From: JAKQIM01 sp029557965
GTDB lineage: Bacteria; Chloroflexota; Anaerolineae; Anaerolineales; UBA4823
Reading direction: 5' to 3'
Assembly (NCBI GenBank): GCA_035341015.1
Contig: DAOQUL010000007.1
Span: forward strand, 32,212-96,211
DNA length: 64,000 nt
In this document: positions 48,843-58,055 of the stretch, piece after piece
Layout: each line of letters opens with the position of its first letter
How positions within the stretch are numbered: position 1 is the first letter of the stretch
The notes under the pieces: model-generated
Databases searched by the model: none
What the model was told of the DNA's origin: nothing
The model's input: only the letters and a program-made list of their open reading frames with translations
Program-made: the position numbers and the translations under genes

Positions 48843-49772
48843 ATGGATGAATTATTTGACAACGTAACGTACTACGGAATTAACAAAATTATTCGGAATT
48901 ATTGTCATTTTCCATCATCTTTACCTCTACCCGTATCAATTCAACATGGCTGGAGTTTTGTGCCATCCCTTCATGATGCTAGGGTAGGTGCATCTGAAAA
49001 CTGGTATTGGTCTGATGCCATGGCAAAGGCTTACAAAGCTAAGTATCCTGAAATAAAAACACGGGCTGTAGGAGCACCATTCTTATATTTTTTAAAAGTT
49101 ATCTCTTATGAAGTTATGCCTGAAGAAACTAGAAAAGGATCGATTGTTTTTCCTTCGCACTCTTCTAGTTTAGCAAGAATATCTTGCGATTACAATCAGT
49201 ATGCTGAAATGCTCTCTTATTTACCAGATATATATAAACCGGTCACGATTTGTATGTATCATATCGACTTTGAAAGAGGAATGGGATCACCATTTGCCTC
49301 CAGAGGTTTTAAAATTGTAAGCAATGGTGATAGTTTGTATGAAGAAAATTTTCTTCTTAATTTCGTGAACAACTCGAGAGATAAGCTTTATGCTTTTTCC
49401 AACCAAATGACTTCGGCATTGCTTTTTGCATCTGCTATGGACCTTAAAGCATTTTATTACGGACCGCCTTTTCAGTTTGATAGTCAGGACCCCAATTTTA
49501 CCAATATAGCAGACTATGATCAACGCTATAAGCAGTGGGAGATAAATAGTTCGAATTATTTCCAATTCCCTGACGTTAACATTTTGGATCAACAGAAATT
49601 CTCTAGAGAAACATTAGGCGAAGAAAATCTTCTTTCGCCAATTGAAATGTTTTTCCTTTTATCAAAATTGGCTGTTAAAAAACAATACCTCAGACAGGTA
49701 TTACCCGATGATCACCTTGCCAAGAAAGTGTTCCGATTAATTAAACGAGCACTGATAAAAATCCTTGGGTAG
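48843..49772 (+). CDS. Uncharacterised protein of the polysaccharide cluster, possibly GT-B-like
   Basis: A 309-residue soluble protein encoded at about 30-36% GC, the most AT-rich gene in the window. PVSIQHGWSF near residue 30 and a later RAVGAPFLYFLK resemble the QHGW and GxP patches of capsule-type or surface-carbohydrate glycosyltransferases such as polysialyltransferase-like proteins. SIVFPSHSSS and KLYAFSNQMTSALLFASAMDLKAFYYGPP fit the donor-binding half of a GT-B fold. No signature is decisive. A GTG one codon upstream could also start it; GAGGT lies at a suitable distance from either. Lies between the exporter and a glycosyltransferase. Confidence 0.6.
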   Translation: MDELFDNVTYYGINKIIRNYCHFPSSLPLPVSIQHGWSFVPSLHDARVGASENWYWSDAMAKAYKAKYPEIKTRAVGAPFLYFLKVISYEVMPEETRKGSIVFPSHSSSLARISCDYNQYAEMLSYLPDIYKPVTICMYHIDFERGMGSPFASRGFKIVSNGDSLYEENFLLNFVNNSRDKLYAFSNQMTSALLFASAMDLKAFYYGPPFQFDSQDPNFTNIADYDQRYKQWEINSSNYFQFPDVNILDQQKFSRETLGEENLLSPIEMFFLLSKLAVKKQYLRQVLPDDHLAKKVFRLIKRALIKILG

Positions 49773-49910
49773 CCATACCTTTGCCAAAAACAGACTGAGT
49801 TGGGATGTTTTTTTGTAGCGAAGTTGTGTCGCCTCCCATTCGGCAGAAATAAGGTGGCATAGGTGAATGTTAAGGTGGTTGACCAGGCAGTGCCAAGATC
49901 TAACTTCTAG

Positions 49911-51272
49911 ATGAAAATATTGCAAATAAATACATCTGATATATCTGGCGGTGCAGAGAGAGTTGCCTGGAATCTTCACAACGCTTATCAATTGCATGAA
50001 CATTGTTCTTGGTTGGTTGTGGGTAATAAGCGTTCTGCCGATCCTCTGGTATTTGAAATCTCGCGTTCACATCCACCAAAAATTTGGTCGCGTATATGTT
50101 GGGCTGTACATGGCAGTTTAGAGTATTATGAAAATCGCTTTAGCCTGGCACGTTGGCTGAGGTACTGCTTGAAAGTATTAGCTCAAGGGGTCCCAGGCAT
50201 GGAGCGTGAGGTGGGTTGTGAAGATTTTTTTTATCCGGGTAGTCATAGGTTGTTAGCGCAGTTACCCGAAAAGCCCGATTTGATCCATGCCCACAATTTA
50301 CATGGCGGGTATTTCGACTTGCGTTACCTGGCCCATTTGAGCCAGCGCATTCCCACAATGGTTACACTGCATGATCAGTGGCTGCTAACCGGCCACTGTG
50401 CATACTCGCTTGGTTGCACGCGTTGGAAAGTGGGGTGCGGGCGCTGCCCTGATTTATCTTTATATCCTTCATTAAATCGTGATGGCACCGCACAAAACTG
50501 GCGGCGAAAGCAAGCGATATACCGTCGGAGTAAGTTGTATGTAGCTACCCCCAGCCAATGGTTGATGGATTGTGTGCAGCAATCCATGTTAAATCCGGTA
50601 GAAAGCCGGGTAATCCCGAACGGGGTGGATCAGGCGATCTTTCATCCTGGAGATAAAGTGGCGGCCCGCCGCCGGCTAAACTTGCCGGAGAATGCAGCCA
50701 TCTTGCTCAGCCTTGCAGCCGGTGGGCGGAATAACCCTTATAAAGATTATGGCACGATACTTCAGGCGTTTGCCAGTCTTCCTAGAGTAGATCATCTCAA
50801 ATATCCCCTGGTTTTGCTTCAGGTTGGCGGAGATGAACAGCGGATGGAGGATTTGGGCGACCGCATGATTTATCACTGGCCTTATCAAAAAGAAGCCCAG
50901 CAGTTAGCGCTTATCTACAGCGCATCCGATTTGTTTTTACATGCCGCACGAGCAGATACTTTCCCAACAACAATTTTAGAGGCTTTTTCCTGTGGCATTC
51001 CAGTTGTTGCAACCGCGGTTGGCGGTATCCCTGAGCAGGTAAAAGATGGACATAATGGATTTCTTGTTTCGCCAGGTAATGTTCAAGAAATGAGCAAGAA
51101 AATCGATCAATTGCTCACTGTCTCTGATTTGATGCTGCAAATGGGACAGTTTGCTTTGCGTGATGCTAGAGAGCGATTTGATCTTCGTCAGCAGGTGAAA
51201 GAATATTTAAGCTGGTATCAGGAGATTATTGCTCAACGGCAAGCCTCACAGGCTATTGGAAGAAGAATGTGA
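49911..51272 (+). CDS. Glycosyltransferase family 4
   Basis: A 453-residue GT-B enzyme. The acceptor half starts MKILQINTSDISGGAERVAWNLH, and LIHAHNLHGGYFDLRYL and VTLHDQWLLTGHCAYSLGC carry the usual His residues. The donor half has VIPNGVDQAIFHPGDK, ADTFPTTILEAFSCGIPVVATAVGGIPEQVKDG with the EX7E-type glutamates, and GFLVSPGNV. An internal Cys-rich stretch (CAYSLGCTRWKVGCGRCPDLS) is shared by a subgroup of capsule GT4 enzymes. It transfers a sugar from a nucleotide donor to a lipid-linked glycan at the cytoplasmic side. A 138-base gap without recognisable signals precedes it, and the next gene overlaps its stop. Confidence 0.9.
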   Translation: MKILQINTSDISGGAERVAWNLHNAYQLHEHCSWLVVGNKRSADPLVFEISRSHPPKIWSRICWAVHGSLEYYENRFSLARWLRYCLKVLAQGVPGMEREVGCEDFFYPGSHRLLAQLPEKPDLIHAHNLHGGYFDLRYLAHLSQRIPTMVTLHDQWLLTGHCAYSLGCTRWKVGCGRCPDLSLYPSLNRDGTAQNWRRKQAIYRRSKLYVATPSQWLMDCVQQSMLNPVESRVIPNGVDQAIFHPGDKVAARRRLNLPENAAILLSLAAGGRNNPYKDYGTILQAFASLPRVDHLKYPLVLLQVGGDEQRMEDLGDRMIYHWPYQKEAQQLALIYSASDLFLHAARADTFPTTILEAFSCGIPVVATAVGGIPEQVKDGHNGFLVSPGNVQEMSKKIDQLLTVSDLMLQMGQFALRDARERFDLRQQVKEYLSWYQEIIAQRQASQAIGRRM

Positions 51273-52702
51273 TGAAATCATTTGATATGAGGCTGCGTGT
51301 GATTATTGGCGTGTGTTCTATTGTGGGAATAATTTTTGGCGCTTTTCCTGCAAAAAGCATGCTGGCTTTTGGCTGGTCGGCTCCTCTTTCTTTGTCGGGT
51401 TCAAATCCGGCCTGGTTTCCAAAGATGGTCGCAGATAAGGCGGGATATGTTCACGTAATGTGGGGAGAGTGGGTTGGCTCGGGCTTGCCTTCTGTGCAAG
51501 CGGCTAATACGATATTTTACCGGTACTGGGATGGATTCAATTGGTCCGAGCCTATTGACACTTTTGCTTCCTCTACTACCATTTATCTTGATGATCTCGA
51601 GGTAACTGAAGATGGTCAGCTTGTTGCGGCGTGGGGAGATGATTTATATTTTTACTTAAGCTATGTATCGATTGGTGATGCAGCGCGTGTAACTGCTTGG
51701 AAAACCACAAAATATTTACCAGATACCTCGGTAGTCAATGCTAAAATTGCAATTTCTCCAGTGAACAATCGTATTTATCTTTCTTATGGGGCTCTTAATA
51801 AAATTTTTCTGACCTCAACTTTGGATGGATTGACTTGGGAACCGGTTCAAACGATTTGGACTTCGACAAATTCTAGTATAGCAGTAACCAACGGGGATAT
51901 TATGGTTAACGAAGATGGGCGCGTGAAGCTCTCTTTCACAGAAAATAGCGTAGGAAAGTCTTGGGGGGGAGCGGCAATTTGGTATACAGATTTTGATCCG
52001 TTAACTGGTAATACACAGATGCGCGAGATTTTGCGGTTAGACAGCCCATCAAGCCCTACGCTGGGATGGCCCAGGCTGGCATCTAATCAGATGGGCCAGG
52101 AGATGATGTTTTGGAATAATGGTGTTGGCAGCTTAACGGGACGTTTTTTCCAAATATCCGATGATGATGGGCAGAATTGGGGAACGGTGCGAAATGCCTT
52201 CGTAGGCGAATTGAGCGGACAAACAGGCTTTCCTGCCCTGGCGGCGGATAGCTTGGGGCGTTTTCATCTTATCACTTCTGCGCAAACCCCTTCTGGCATT
52301 ACTCAATTGTGTTATGCGGTTTGGGATGGAAGAGAGTGGTCCAGTTATACCCCGCTTTGGCCTGAGCTGCGCGGCGAACATCCGGCTCTGGTGGTAACAG
52401 GGGGTAATCTTTTGCATGTGGTCTGGAATTCTTATGCAGATGCCAGTATTCGGTATAGCTCCTTGTTGTTAGATACCCCATATTTACCCCCTGGTTCTTA
52501 TCAATCGCCTTCCGTTCTGGAAATTACATCAACCCCACCGCCAATGACAGCATCGCCTACTCCAACGCCGTTGCTTCTACTTTCAGATTCGGCCCCAGTA
52601 ATCTTGGGGGCCGAAGCGCAAATGGCGATTTTGTTGTGGGGAGGTTTGCCAGTCGTTGTTCTGATTGGTATTTTGATGATTGCCTACCTCAGAAAAAGAT
52701 AA
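51272..52702 (+). CDS. Secreted, membrane-anchored beta-propeller protein (AT-rich relative of 43464)
   Basis: A 476-residue surface protein with the same plan as the large protein at 43464. It has a signal segment (about 8-32), propeller-like repeats (YVHVMWGEWVGSG, GQLVAAWGDD, the Asp-box-like ISDDDGQNWGTV, LLHVVWNSYADASIRYS), a Pro/Thr-rich linker (TSTPPPMTASPTPTP) and a C-terminal transmembrane helix ending YLRKR. No catalytic site can be identified. Its AT-rich composition matches the exporter block. Having one such protein in each composition block suggests it is a conserved component of this cluster type, perhaps binding or positioning the exported polymer. Start overlaps the previous stop. 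Confidence 0.7.
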   Translation: MKSFDMRLRVIIGVCSIVGIIFGAFPAKSMLAFGWSAPLSLSGSNPAWFPKMVADKAGYVHVMWGEWVGSGLPSVQAANTIFYRYWDGFNWSEPIDTFASSTTIYLDDLEVTEDGQLVAAWGDDLYFYLSYVSIGDAARVTAWKTTKYLPDTSVVNAKIAISPVNNRIYLSYGALNKIFLTSTLDGLTWEPVQTIWTSTNSSIAVTNGDIMVNEDGRVKLSFTENSVGKSWGGAAIWYTDFDPLTGNTQMREILRLDSPSSPTLGWPRLASNQMGQEMMFWNNGVGSLTGRFFQISDDDGQNWGTVRNAFVGELSGQTGFPALAADSLGRFHLITSAQTPSGITQLCYAVWDGREWSSYTPLWPELRGEHPALVVTGGNLLHVVWNSYADASIRYSSLLLDTPYLPPGSYQSPSVLEITSTPPPMTASPTPTPLLLLSDSAPVILGAEAQMAILLWGGLPVVVLIGILMIAYLRKR

Positions 52703-53853
52703 TGTCAACCTTGCCGCTGGTTACAGTAATTACCCCCTCCTATCAACAGGTTGAATATATCGAGCGTACGATTCAGAGTGTTTTGGGGCAGGAGTATCCC
52801 AACTTAGAATATTGGGTTATCGATGGTGGGTCGACAGATGGAACTGTTGATATCCTAAAACGTTATGATGGGCGACTCAATTGGGTTTCTGAGGCCGATC
52901 GAGGGCAATCAGATGCTCTGAATAAAGGTTTTAGACGAGCCAGGGGAGCAATCCTTGGTTGGTTAAATGCAGATGACACCTATAATCCGGAGGCTATTCG
53001 GCAGGCTGTTGCTGCGATGGAAGAATATCCTGATGTTGGCATGGTGTATAGTCACTGTAACTTCATTGATATTTGTGACAATGTTGTGTTTCGCCAGGTA
53101 GCTCCAGCATTTAGCCTTGCGCGGGAGGTTCTTGATCATAATCTCCCTCAGCCAACAGCTTTTTATCGTTCCGATGTTCTTAGAACGGTGGGTTATCTTA
53201 ATCCTGAATTGCATTTTGTAATGGATTGGGATCTTTTTTTGCGAATCGGTGTGCAATTCCCGATTCAGCAAGTTGATGCAGTATGGGCAAACTTTCGTGA
53301 GGTAAACGGTACGAAAACATGCTCGCACCCAGAAAAATTTTGGGATGAGATGGTTGGGGTGTTCGAGAGTTTCTTCTCTATCTCCGAATTGCCCGCGGAA
53401 GTGCGAGGTTTGCGGGAGCAGGCTTTAGCGCGAGTTCATTGGGCAGCTGGTGTGATATATCAGTTGGATTCTGATTTTACAACCAGACTCCTGGGTCAAC
53501 AAAGTTGTCAAAAGGCACTAGATCTCTACCCTTTGTTGGAACAAGATTATCAGTTTGCATCTGCTCAGATTGTGGATTGGGCTGTGCGTAGATTGCCGTT
53601 AGCTGAACGCAAGGCGTTTGTGGATACTATTTTTTCGTCTTTATCTATAACTGATTCTGTTCGCAGGAGTATGGTACGGCAGATTTCTGGAAACGTATTT
53701 GCCAGCAGCGTGCTCATGCAGGGAGACTATCGGTATAATTTACCTGTTTTTTCTTATCGCCAGACTCTTTGCCTGGTTTTTCAAGCGGTTCGACAAGATT
53801 TTCGTTGGATATTTAACCGGGGCATTTTATCTCGATTATTGCGTTGTTCATAG
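52702..53853 (+). CDS. Glycosyltransferase family 2
   Basis: A GT-A enzyme of 383 residues. The N-terminal catalytic domain reads LVTVITPSYQQVEYIERTIQSVL, VIDGGSTDGTVDIL, SEADRGQSDALNKGF and the metal-binding NADDTYNPEA; MDWDLFLRI is the conserved second acidic patch. The C-terminal 150 residues are helical with no membrane segments. ATG 52702 shares one base with the TAA of the preceding gene. Sugar specificity cannot be inferred. Confidence 0.9.
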   Translation: MSTLPLVTVITPSYQQVEYIERTIQSVLGQEYPNLEYWVIDGGSTDGTVDILKRYDGRLNWVSEADRGQSDALNKGFRRARGAILGWLNADDTYNPEAIRQAVAAMEEYPDVGMVYSHCNFIDICDNVVFRQVAPAFSLAREVLDHNLPQPTAFYRSDVLRTVGYLNPELHFVMDWDLFLRIGVQFPIQQVDAVWANFREVNGTKTCSHPEKFWDEMVGVFESFFSISELPAEVRGLREQALARVHWAAGVIYQLDSDFTTRLLGQQSCQKALDLYPLLEQDYQFASAQIVDWAVRRLPLAERKAFVDTIFSSLSITDSVRRSMVRQISGNVFASSVLMQGDYRYNLPVFSYRQTLCLVFQAVRQDFRWIFNRGILSRLLRCS

Positions 53854-53870
53854 TCCTCAGTGGTTCAATA

Positions 53871-55088
53871 ATGTATTTAGAGATGGCCAATATACTCGTC
53901 AGTGTTGTAATCCCATGTTATAACCAGGGGCATTTTGCTCTGAGAGCAATTCAATCGGTTTTAGATCAAGGGTTGGATGAGTGTGAGATAATTCTTATTG
54001 ACGATGGTTCCCAGGATGATACGGGTGAATTGCTTGGTAGTATTACAGACTCCCGTTTGCGGTATCATTACCAACCTAACCAGGGCTTGGCAGCGGCACG
54101 TAACAAGGGTTTGCATCTCGCCAAGGGGGAATTTATCGTTTTTTTGGATGCAGATGACGAGCTTGCCCCCTCATTTTTTGCAAAAACATTGCCTGTACTC
54201 CGATCAAATTCCGAGTGGGCTGGTGTATATACTCTAAGTGTTTATATTGATCCTGACGAAAAGATTTTGCCGGGGCCGGTTGTTGGCAGAATTGTTCCGC
54301 CCGATCAACTATATTCTGAATTGCTCCAGGGCGGTTTTCTCCCCATTATGGCGGCAGTGGTTAAGCGCAAAGCGGTTCTATCTATTCGTGGGTTTGAAAG
54401 TTCATTATCGGGAACAGCCGATTGGGATTATTGGCTACGCCTGGCGAAGGAGAATTTGCTTGTCGGGATTCCCGAGCCCCTGGCGTATTACCGGGTTTAT
54501 CCAGGGAGTATGTCTACCAATGCAGAATTAATGAATAGAGACCGATTACAGGTATTGAAGAAGCATTTTGGCACTCCAGATGATCATCCATCTAGCTGGT
54601 CTGATCAAAAGCGAGTGGCGTATGCTATGGGGTACCGCGCCAATGCTTTAGCTTTGATGGAGCAGGGCAATTTCTTCCAGGCTTATAGCTGGGTGCGAAA
54701 AGCGCTCCTAATAAAGCCAGAAATTTTCACTCGGTTAGATACATATTATGAATTAGCTTGTTGTCGTCAATCTAAAGGACAGCGTGGAAGGGCTGAACTG
54801 TTAGATTTTGCTCAATCAGAATTAGATGTTCTAGGGGTTCTTGAAGTAATTGAGCGTTCTGATGCGGGGGAGAATTTTAAACGCCAAGCTGCATCCAGGG
54901 CGTACCAAGCCCTGGGATCATTAGCTGACGTGTCGGGAGAGTGGGCATTGGCAAGAAAGTATTTCAGCCGGTCAGTTTTCTTTATGCCAACTATAATCCT
55001 AGAGCCCGGTTTTTTGCGCCGGTATTTCAAGCTATTTCTTGGAAAACGAGTGGTAGAACGCTTGCGAAAAGGTATTCTGTCGGGCTAG
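53871..55088 (+). CDS. Glycosyltransferase family 2 with helical C-terminal extension
   Basis: A catalytic domain of about 230 residues, VSVVIPCYNQGHFALRAIQSVLDQG, LIDDGSQDDTGELL, NQGLAAARNKGL and the DxD in FLDADDELAP, with ADWDYWLRLA later. About 160 mostly helical, TPR-like residues follow (AYAMGYRANALALMEQGNFFQAYSWVRKALLIKP). Starts at ATG 53871 or 53883 are both possible; an upstream in-frame TTG would overlap the preceding gene. Its stop lies six bases before the next glycosyltransferase. Confidence 0.87.
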   Translation: MYLEMANILVSVVIPCYNQGHFALRAIQSVLDQGLDECEIILIDDGSQDDTGELLGSITDSRLRYHYQPNQGLAAARNKGLHLAKGEFIVFLDADDELAPSFFAKTLPVLRSNSEWAGVYTLSVYIDPDEKILPGPVVGRIVPPDQLYSELLQGGFLPIMAAVVKRKAVLSIRGFESSLSGTADWDYWLRLAKENLLVGIPEPLAYYRVYPGSMSTNAELMNRDRLQVLKKHFGTPDDHPSSWSDQKRVAYAMGYRANALALMEQGNFFQAYSWVRKALLIKPEIFTRLDTYYELACCRQSKGQRGRAELLDFAQSELDVLGVLEVIERSDAGENFKRQAASRAYQALGSLADVSGEWALARKYFSRSVFFMPTIILEPGFLRRYFKLFLGKRVVERLRKGILSG

Positions 55089-55093
55089 TAAAA

Positions 55094-56035
55094 ATGGAGC
55101 TATCTGTAGTTATCGTTAACTATAATGCTGGCCCAGCGCTAGCAAAATGTTTATCCTGTCTGATGAGCCAGACCTTGCAGGATATTGAAATAATTGTGGT
55201 GGATAACAATTCTCAAGACGGTTCTTTGGCTATATTGGATGATTATCCTCGGGTTTCCATAATACGAAATATGGCCAATCTTGGTTTTGCTGCAGGGCAA
55301 AACCAGGGTTTCCGATTGGCCCGTGGTCAATACATCATGGCTTTGAATTATGATCTGTACATGCCTCCCCAATTTTTGGAAAGTCTATTAATCGGATTAA
55401 AGTCGGACAATCAAGCTGGATGGGCTTGTGGAAAGTTGCTAAATATGAGTCCAGATGGGAAAATGGAGAAAACAATTTATGCCGTTGGTCATACATTGCC
55501 ATTGAACAGGTTTCCAAAACTGCGTGGTAACGGTGATGTTGATTGTGGACAGTATGATCAGCGGGAATATGTATTCGGCGCTCCGGGGGCGGCAGTCATA
55601 TATCGTAGGGAATTTATAGATCACATTTCGTTCGACGATCAGTTCTTTGATGAAAGTTTTTTTACCTGGTATGAAGATGTAGATGTTGATTGGCGAGGAA
55701 ATAACTGCGGCTGGAAATGTATTTATATTCCAGATGCACAGGCTTACCACCAGGGCCATGTAGGAGAACGCTATGTCGACCCCTTTTTATCCTTTTTTGT
55801 TGAATTGACAGTGCGTAATCGTTGGTTAATGGTTTTGGCCAATGAACTTGAGTTGAAACATAATTTTTCATTAAGCATCATGCAATATGAATTTGCTTTG
55901 TTGCGGTATGTGCTAAGAGAAAGACTATTAAAAGCTTACGTGCGAGCGATATACGGGGTGTACACGCGAGTCGCATTGATCCAGCATAAAAGGAAATCTA
56001 TTTTAAAAAAATCATTAGAGAAGGGTTGCTTTTGA
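55094..56035 (+). CDS. Glycosyltransferase family 2, rhamnosyltransferase-like
   Basis: A 313-residue GT-A enzyme: LSVVIVNYNAGPALAKCLSCL, VVDNNSQDGSLAIL, NLGFAAGQNQGFRLARGQYIMALNYDLYM, then FGAPGAAVIYRREFI and SFFTWYEDVDVDWRG. This pattern (NxGFAxGxNxG and EDVD) belongs to the WbbL/rhamnosyltransferase group, although the usual NPD after LN is NYD here. The ATG at 55094 is five bases after the previous stop; longer in-frame starts lie inside the previous gene. About 37% GC. Confidence 0.88.
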   Translation: MELSVVIVNYNAGPALAKCLSCLMSQTLQDIEIIVVDNNSQDGSLAILDDYPRVSIIRNMANLGFAAGQNQGFRLARGQYIMALNYDLYMPPQFLESLLIGLKSDNQAGWACGKLLNMSPDGKMEKTIYAVGHTLPLNRFPKLRGNGDVDCGQYDQREYVFGAPGAAVIYRREFIDHISFDDQFFDESFFTWYEDVDVDWRGNNCGWKCIYIPDAQAYHQGHVGERYVDPFLSFFVELTVRNRWLMVLANELELKHNFSLSIMQYEFALLRYVLRERLLKAYVRAIYGVYTRVALIQHKRKSILKKSLEKGCF

Positions 56036-56085
56036 ATACTAGACGTTTAACCTTGTGTTTTTCTTGTGAATGATCTGAAAACATA

Positions 56086-57048
56086 ATGGATGACAGCCGG
56101 ATGTTTCCTTACGTTATTGTACTGATTTTGAATTGGAATAATCCACAGGACACAATTGTTTGTTTGGAATCCGTAACAAAATCGGATTATCCCAACTTTT
56201 CTGTGGTGGTTATCGACAATGGCTCAACAGATAATTCTGTTACAATGCTTCGTCAGTCTTTCCCGAATTTAGATATTCAGGAACTTCATTCGAATTTCGG
56301 CTATGCAGAGGGAAATAATATTGGAATGCGCTATGCCTTATCTAAGAGGGCCGACTACTTATTGATTTTAAATAATGATACTTGGGTAGCACAAGATATG
56401 TTAAATGAGCTTGTTAAATATGCTGTTGCTCATCCAGCAGCCGGCATGGTTGGCCCAAAAGTTTTGTGTGGGATGGGTAAGGATATTTTATTTGCCTCCG
56501 GTAGTTTTATTAACTGGCATAAAGGCGAAATCATGCATCGCGGGATGTTTCAAGTGGAAGATCAACCCTCTCTAAGCAATCCTGAGGATGTGGATTTTAT
56601 AATAGGCTGCGGTGTGTTGGTAAGCAAAGCTCTAGTTACTTCAGTAGGGATGTTAGATGCAAGGTATTATTTAAACTTTGAAGATGTTGAATGGTCGATT
56701 CGTGCAAAGAGGGAAGGGTTTGCAGTAGTATATGTTCCTAAGGCAAAAATGTGGCATAAAGTTTCGGCAAGTCTGGGACTGGCATCGCCTATGAATACTT
56801 ACTACATGACTCGCAACGCGCTTTTATTCTTCGGATCGCAATCTTCGGGAGTATGGAAAATAATTTCTATATTATCCATTTTGGTACGCACCTTGCGTAC
56901 TGTCGCTGCATGGACATTCAAACAAGAATATAAAACGAAAGACTATAATGGCCGGCGTATTGCTAATTTATACGCGCTGCGCGACTATTTTTTAGGACGT
57001 TTTGGCCAAATGGGATCGGATGTTCGCAAGGCGTGCTTAGATCTATAA
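56086..57048 (+). CDS. Glycosyltransferase family 2, WbbL-like
   Basis: A 320-residue GT-A enzyme with VIVLILNWNNPQDTIVCLESV, VIDNGSTDNSVTML, NFGYAEGNNIGMRYAL, ILNNDTWVAQ (the NNDT form of the DxD) and NFEDVEWSIRAKREG. The C-terminus has one hydrophobic segment that could associate with the membrane (about 260-285). It sits 50 bases after the previous gene and is nearly contiguous with the next (6 bases). Similar in type to the enzymes at 55094 and 58056, but not a close duplicate. Confidence 0.88.
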   Translation: MDDSRMFPYVIVLILNWNNPQDTIVCLESVTKSDYPNFSVVVIDNGSTDNSVTMLRQSFPNLDIQELHSNFGYAEGNNIGMRYALSKRADYLLILNNDTWVAQDMLNELVKYAVAHPAAGMVGPKVLCGMGKDILFASGSFINWHKGEIMHRGMFQVEDQPSLSNPEDVDFIIGCGVLVSKALVTSVGMLDARYYLNFEDVEWSIRAKREGFAVVYVPKAKMWHKVSASLGLASPMNTYYMTRNALLFFGSQSSGVWKIISILSILVRTLRTVAAWTFKQEYKTKDYNGRRIANLYALRDYFLGRFGQMGSDVRKACLDL

Positions 57049-57053
57049 GGAAT

Positions 57054-58043
57054 ATGGCTATGGCGCAGTTGGATGCATCCATCATTATCCCAACATATAA
57101 TCGAAAAGATTCGCTCTTATTAACCTTGAATTCCTTACGCAGCCAAACCTGGCCTCATAACCTTTTTGAGGTAATTGTGGTTGATGATGGTTCAGTTGAA
57201 AACTTAGACAGTGTGGAAGAAGAAGACTTTCCTTTCCCGTTCCGAATGATTCATCAAATTAATCAGGGTTCGGCTGCAGCCCGCAATACTGGTGCTCAAA
57301 ATTCCAATGGTCAACTACTGATTTTTATTGATGACGATATCTTGCTAGAGCCCGGATATATTGAGGGCTTGATAAAAGAACATTGGGCCTATAAAAATAT
57401 AGTTGGAATGGGTATATGTTTACCCTATATAACCTCTCGTTCCACTTGCTTTGAGAGGATATATCTTGCAAATTTGTTTACTCTAGAGCTAGTAAGCAAA
57501 GAAGTACAATTCACTGAGTGCGTCACCAATAACTTGTCGGTAATGCGCGGAGATTTTGAACAGGTTGGTGAGATGCAGGATATTGCGGGTGATGGTCCAA
57601 CTTGGTGGGGAGATGTGGATTTCGGATATAGGGCATGGAAAATCGGTATGCATTTTCGTCGTAGTGGCTCGGCAATCTGCTATCATGTCGACTATTCGAC
57701 CCAAAGTCTTGCGTCTGTGAGCCAGCGGGCCTATAAAATATCCCAAATGGCTGTTGTGCTTTTGCGCAAATATCCTGATATTCTGTCATATCTTCCAATG
57801 TTTGCAGACAAGACCCCATTACAACCATTACAGGAACCTATTCGTTTGACTGTGCGCAAGATCTTGCGCTCCTTTTCGGCTGGCACCCTGCCTGTCAATG
57901 TGCTTGAATTCAGCGCGAGAGTATTGGAGATGTCAATGCCAATTCCATTCGTCCTAACTCCCATATATCGTTGGATTATAGGCGCATATATTTACCGCGG
58001 TTTTAGAGACGGATTTCTTAGATATCAAAGCCCAACGATCTGA
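57054..58043 (+). CDS. Glycosyltransferase family 2
   Basis: A 329-residue GT-A enzyme: ASIIIPTYNRKDSLLLTLNSLRSQ, VVDDGSVENL, NQGSAAARNTGA, the metal site FIDDDILLEPGYIEGL, and GDGPTWWGDVDFGYRAWKIG in the C-terminal half. The ATG at 57054 follows the weak ribosome site AAGGAA; ATG 57060 is also possible. No signal peptide. It shares the AT-rich composition of the block. Confidence 0.87.
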   Translation: MAMAQLDASIIIPTYNRKDSLLLTLNSLRSQTWPHNLFEVIVVDDGSVENLDSVEEEDFPFPFRMIHQINQGSAAARNTGAQNSNGQLLIFIDDDILLEPGYIEGLIKEHWAYKNIVGMGICLPYITSRSTCFERIYLANLFTLELVSKEVQFTECVTNNLSVMRGDFEQVGEMQDIAGDGPTWWGDVDFGYRAWKIGMHFRRSGSAICYHVDYSTQSLASVSQRAYKISQMAVVLLRKYPDILSYLPMFADKTPLQPLQEPIRLTVRKILRSFSAGTLPVNVLEFSARVLEMSMPIPFVLTPIYRWIIGAYIYRGFRDGFLRYQSPTI

Positions 58044-58055
58044 GATTAACATTGC

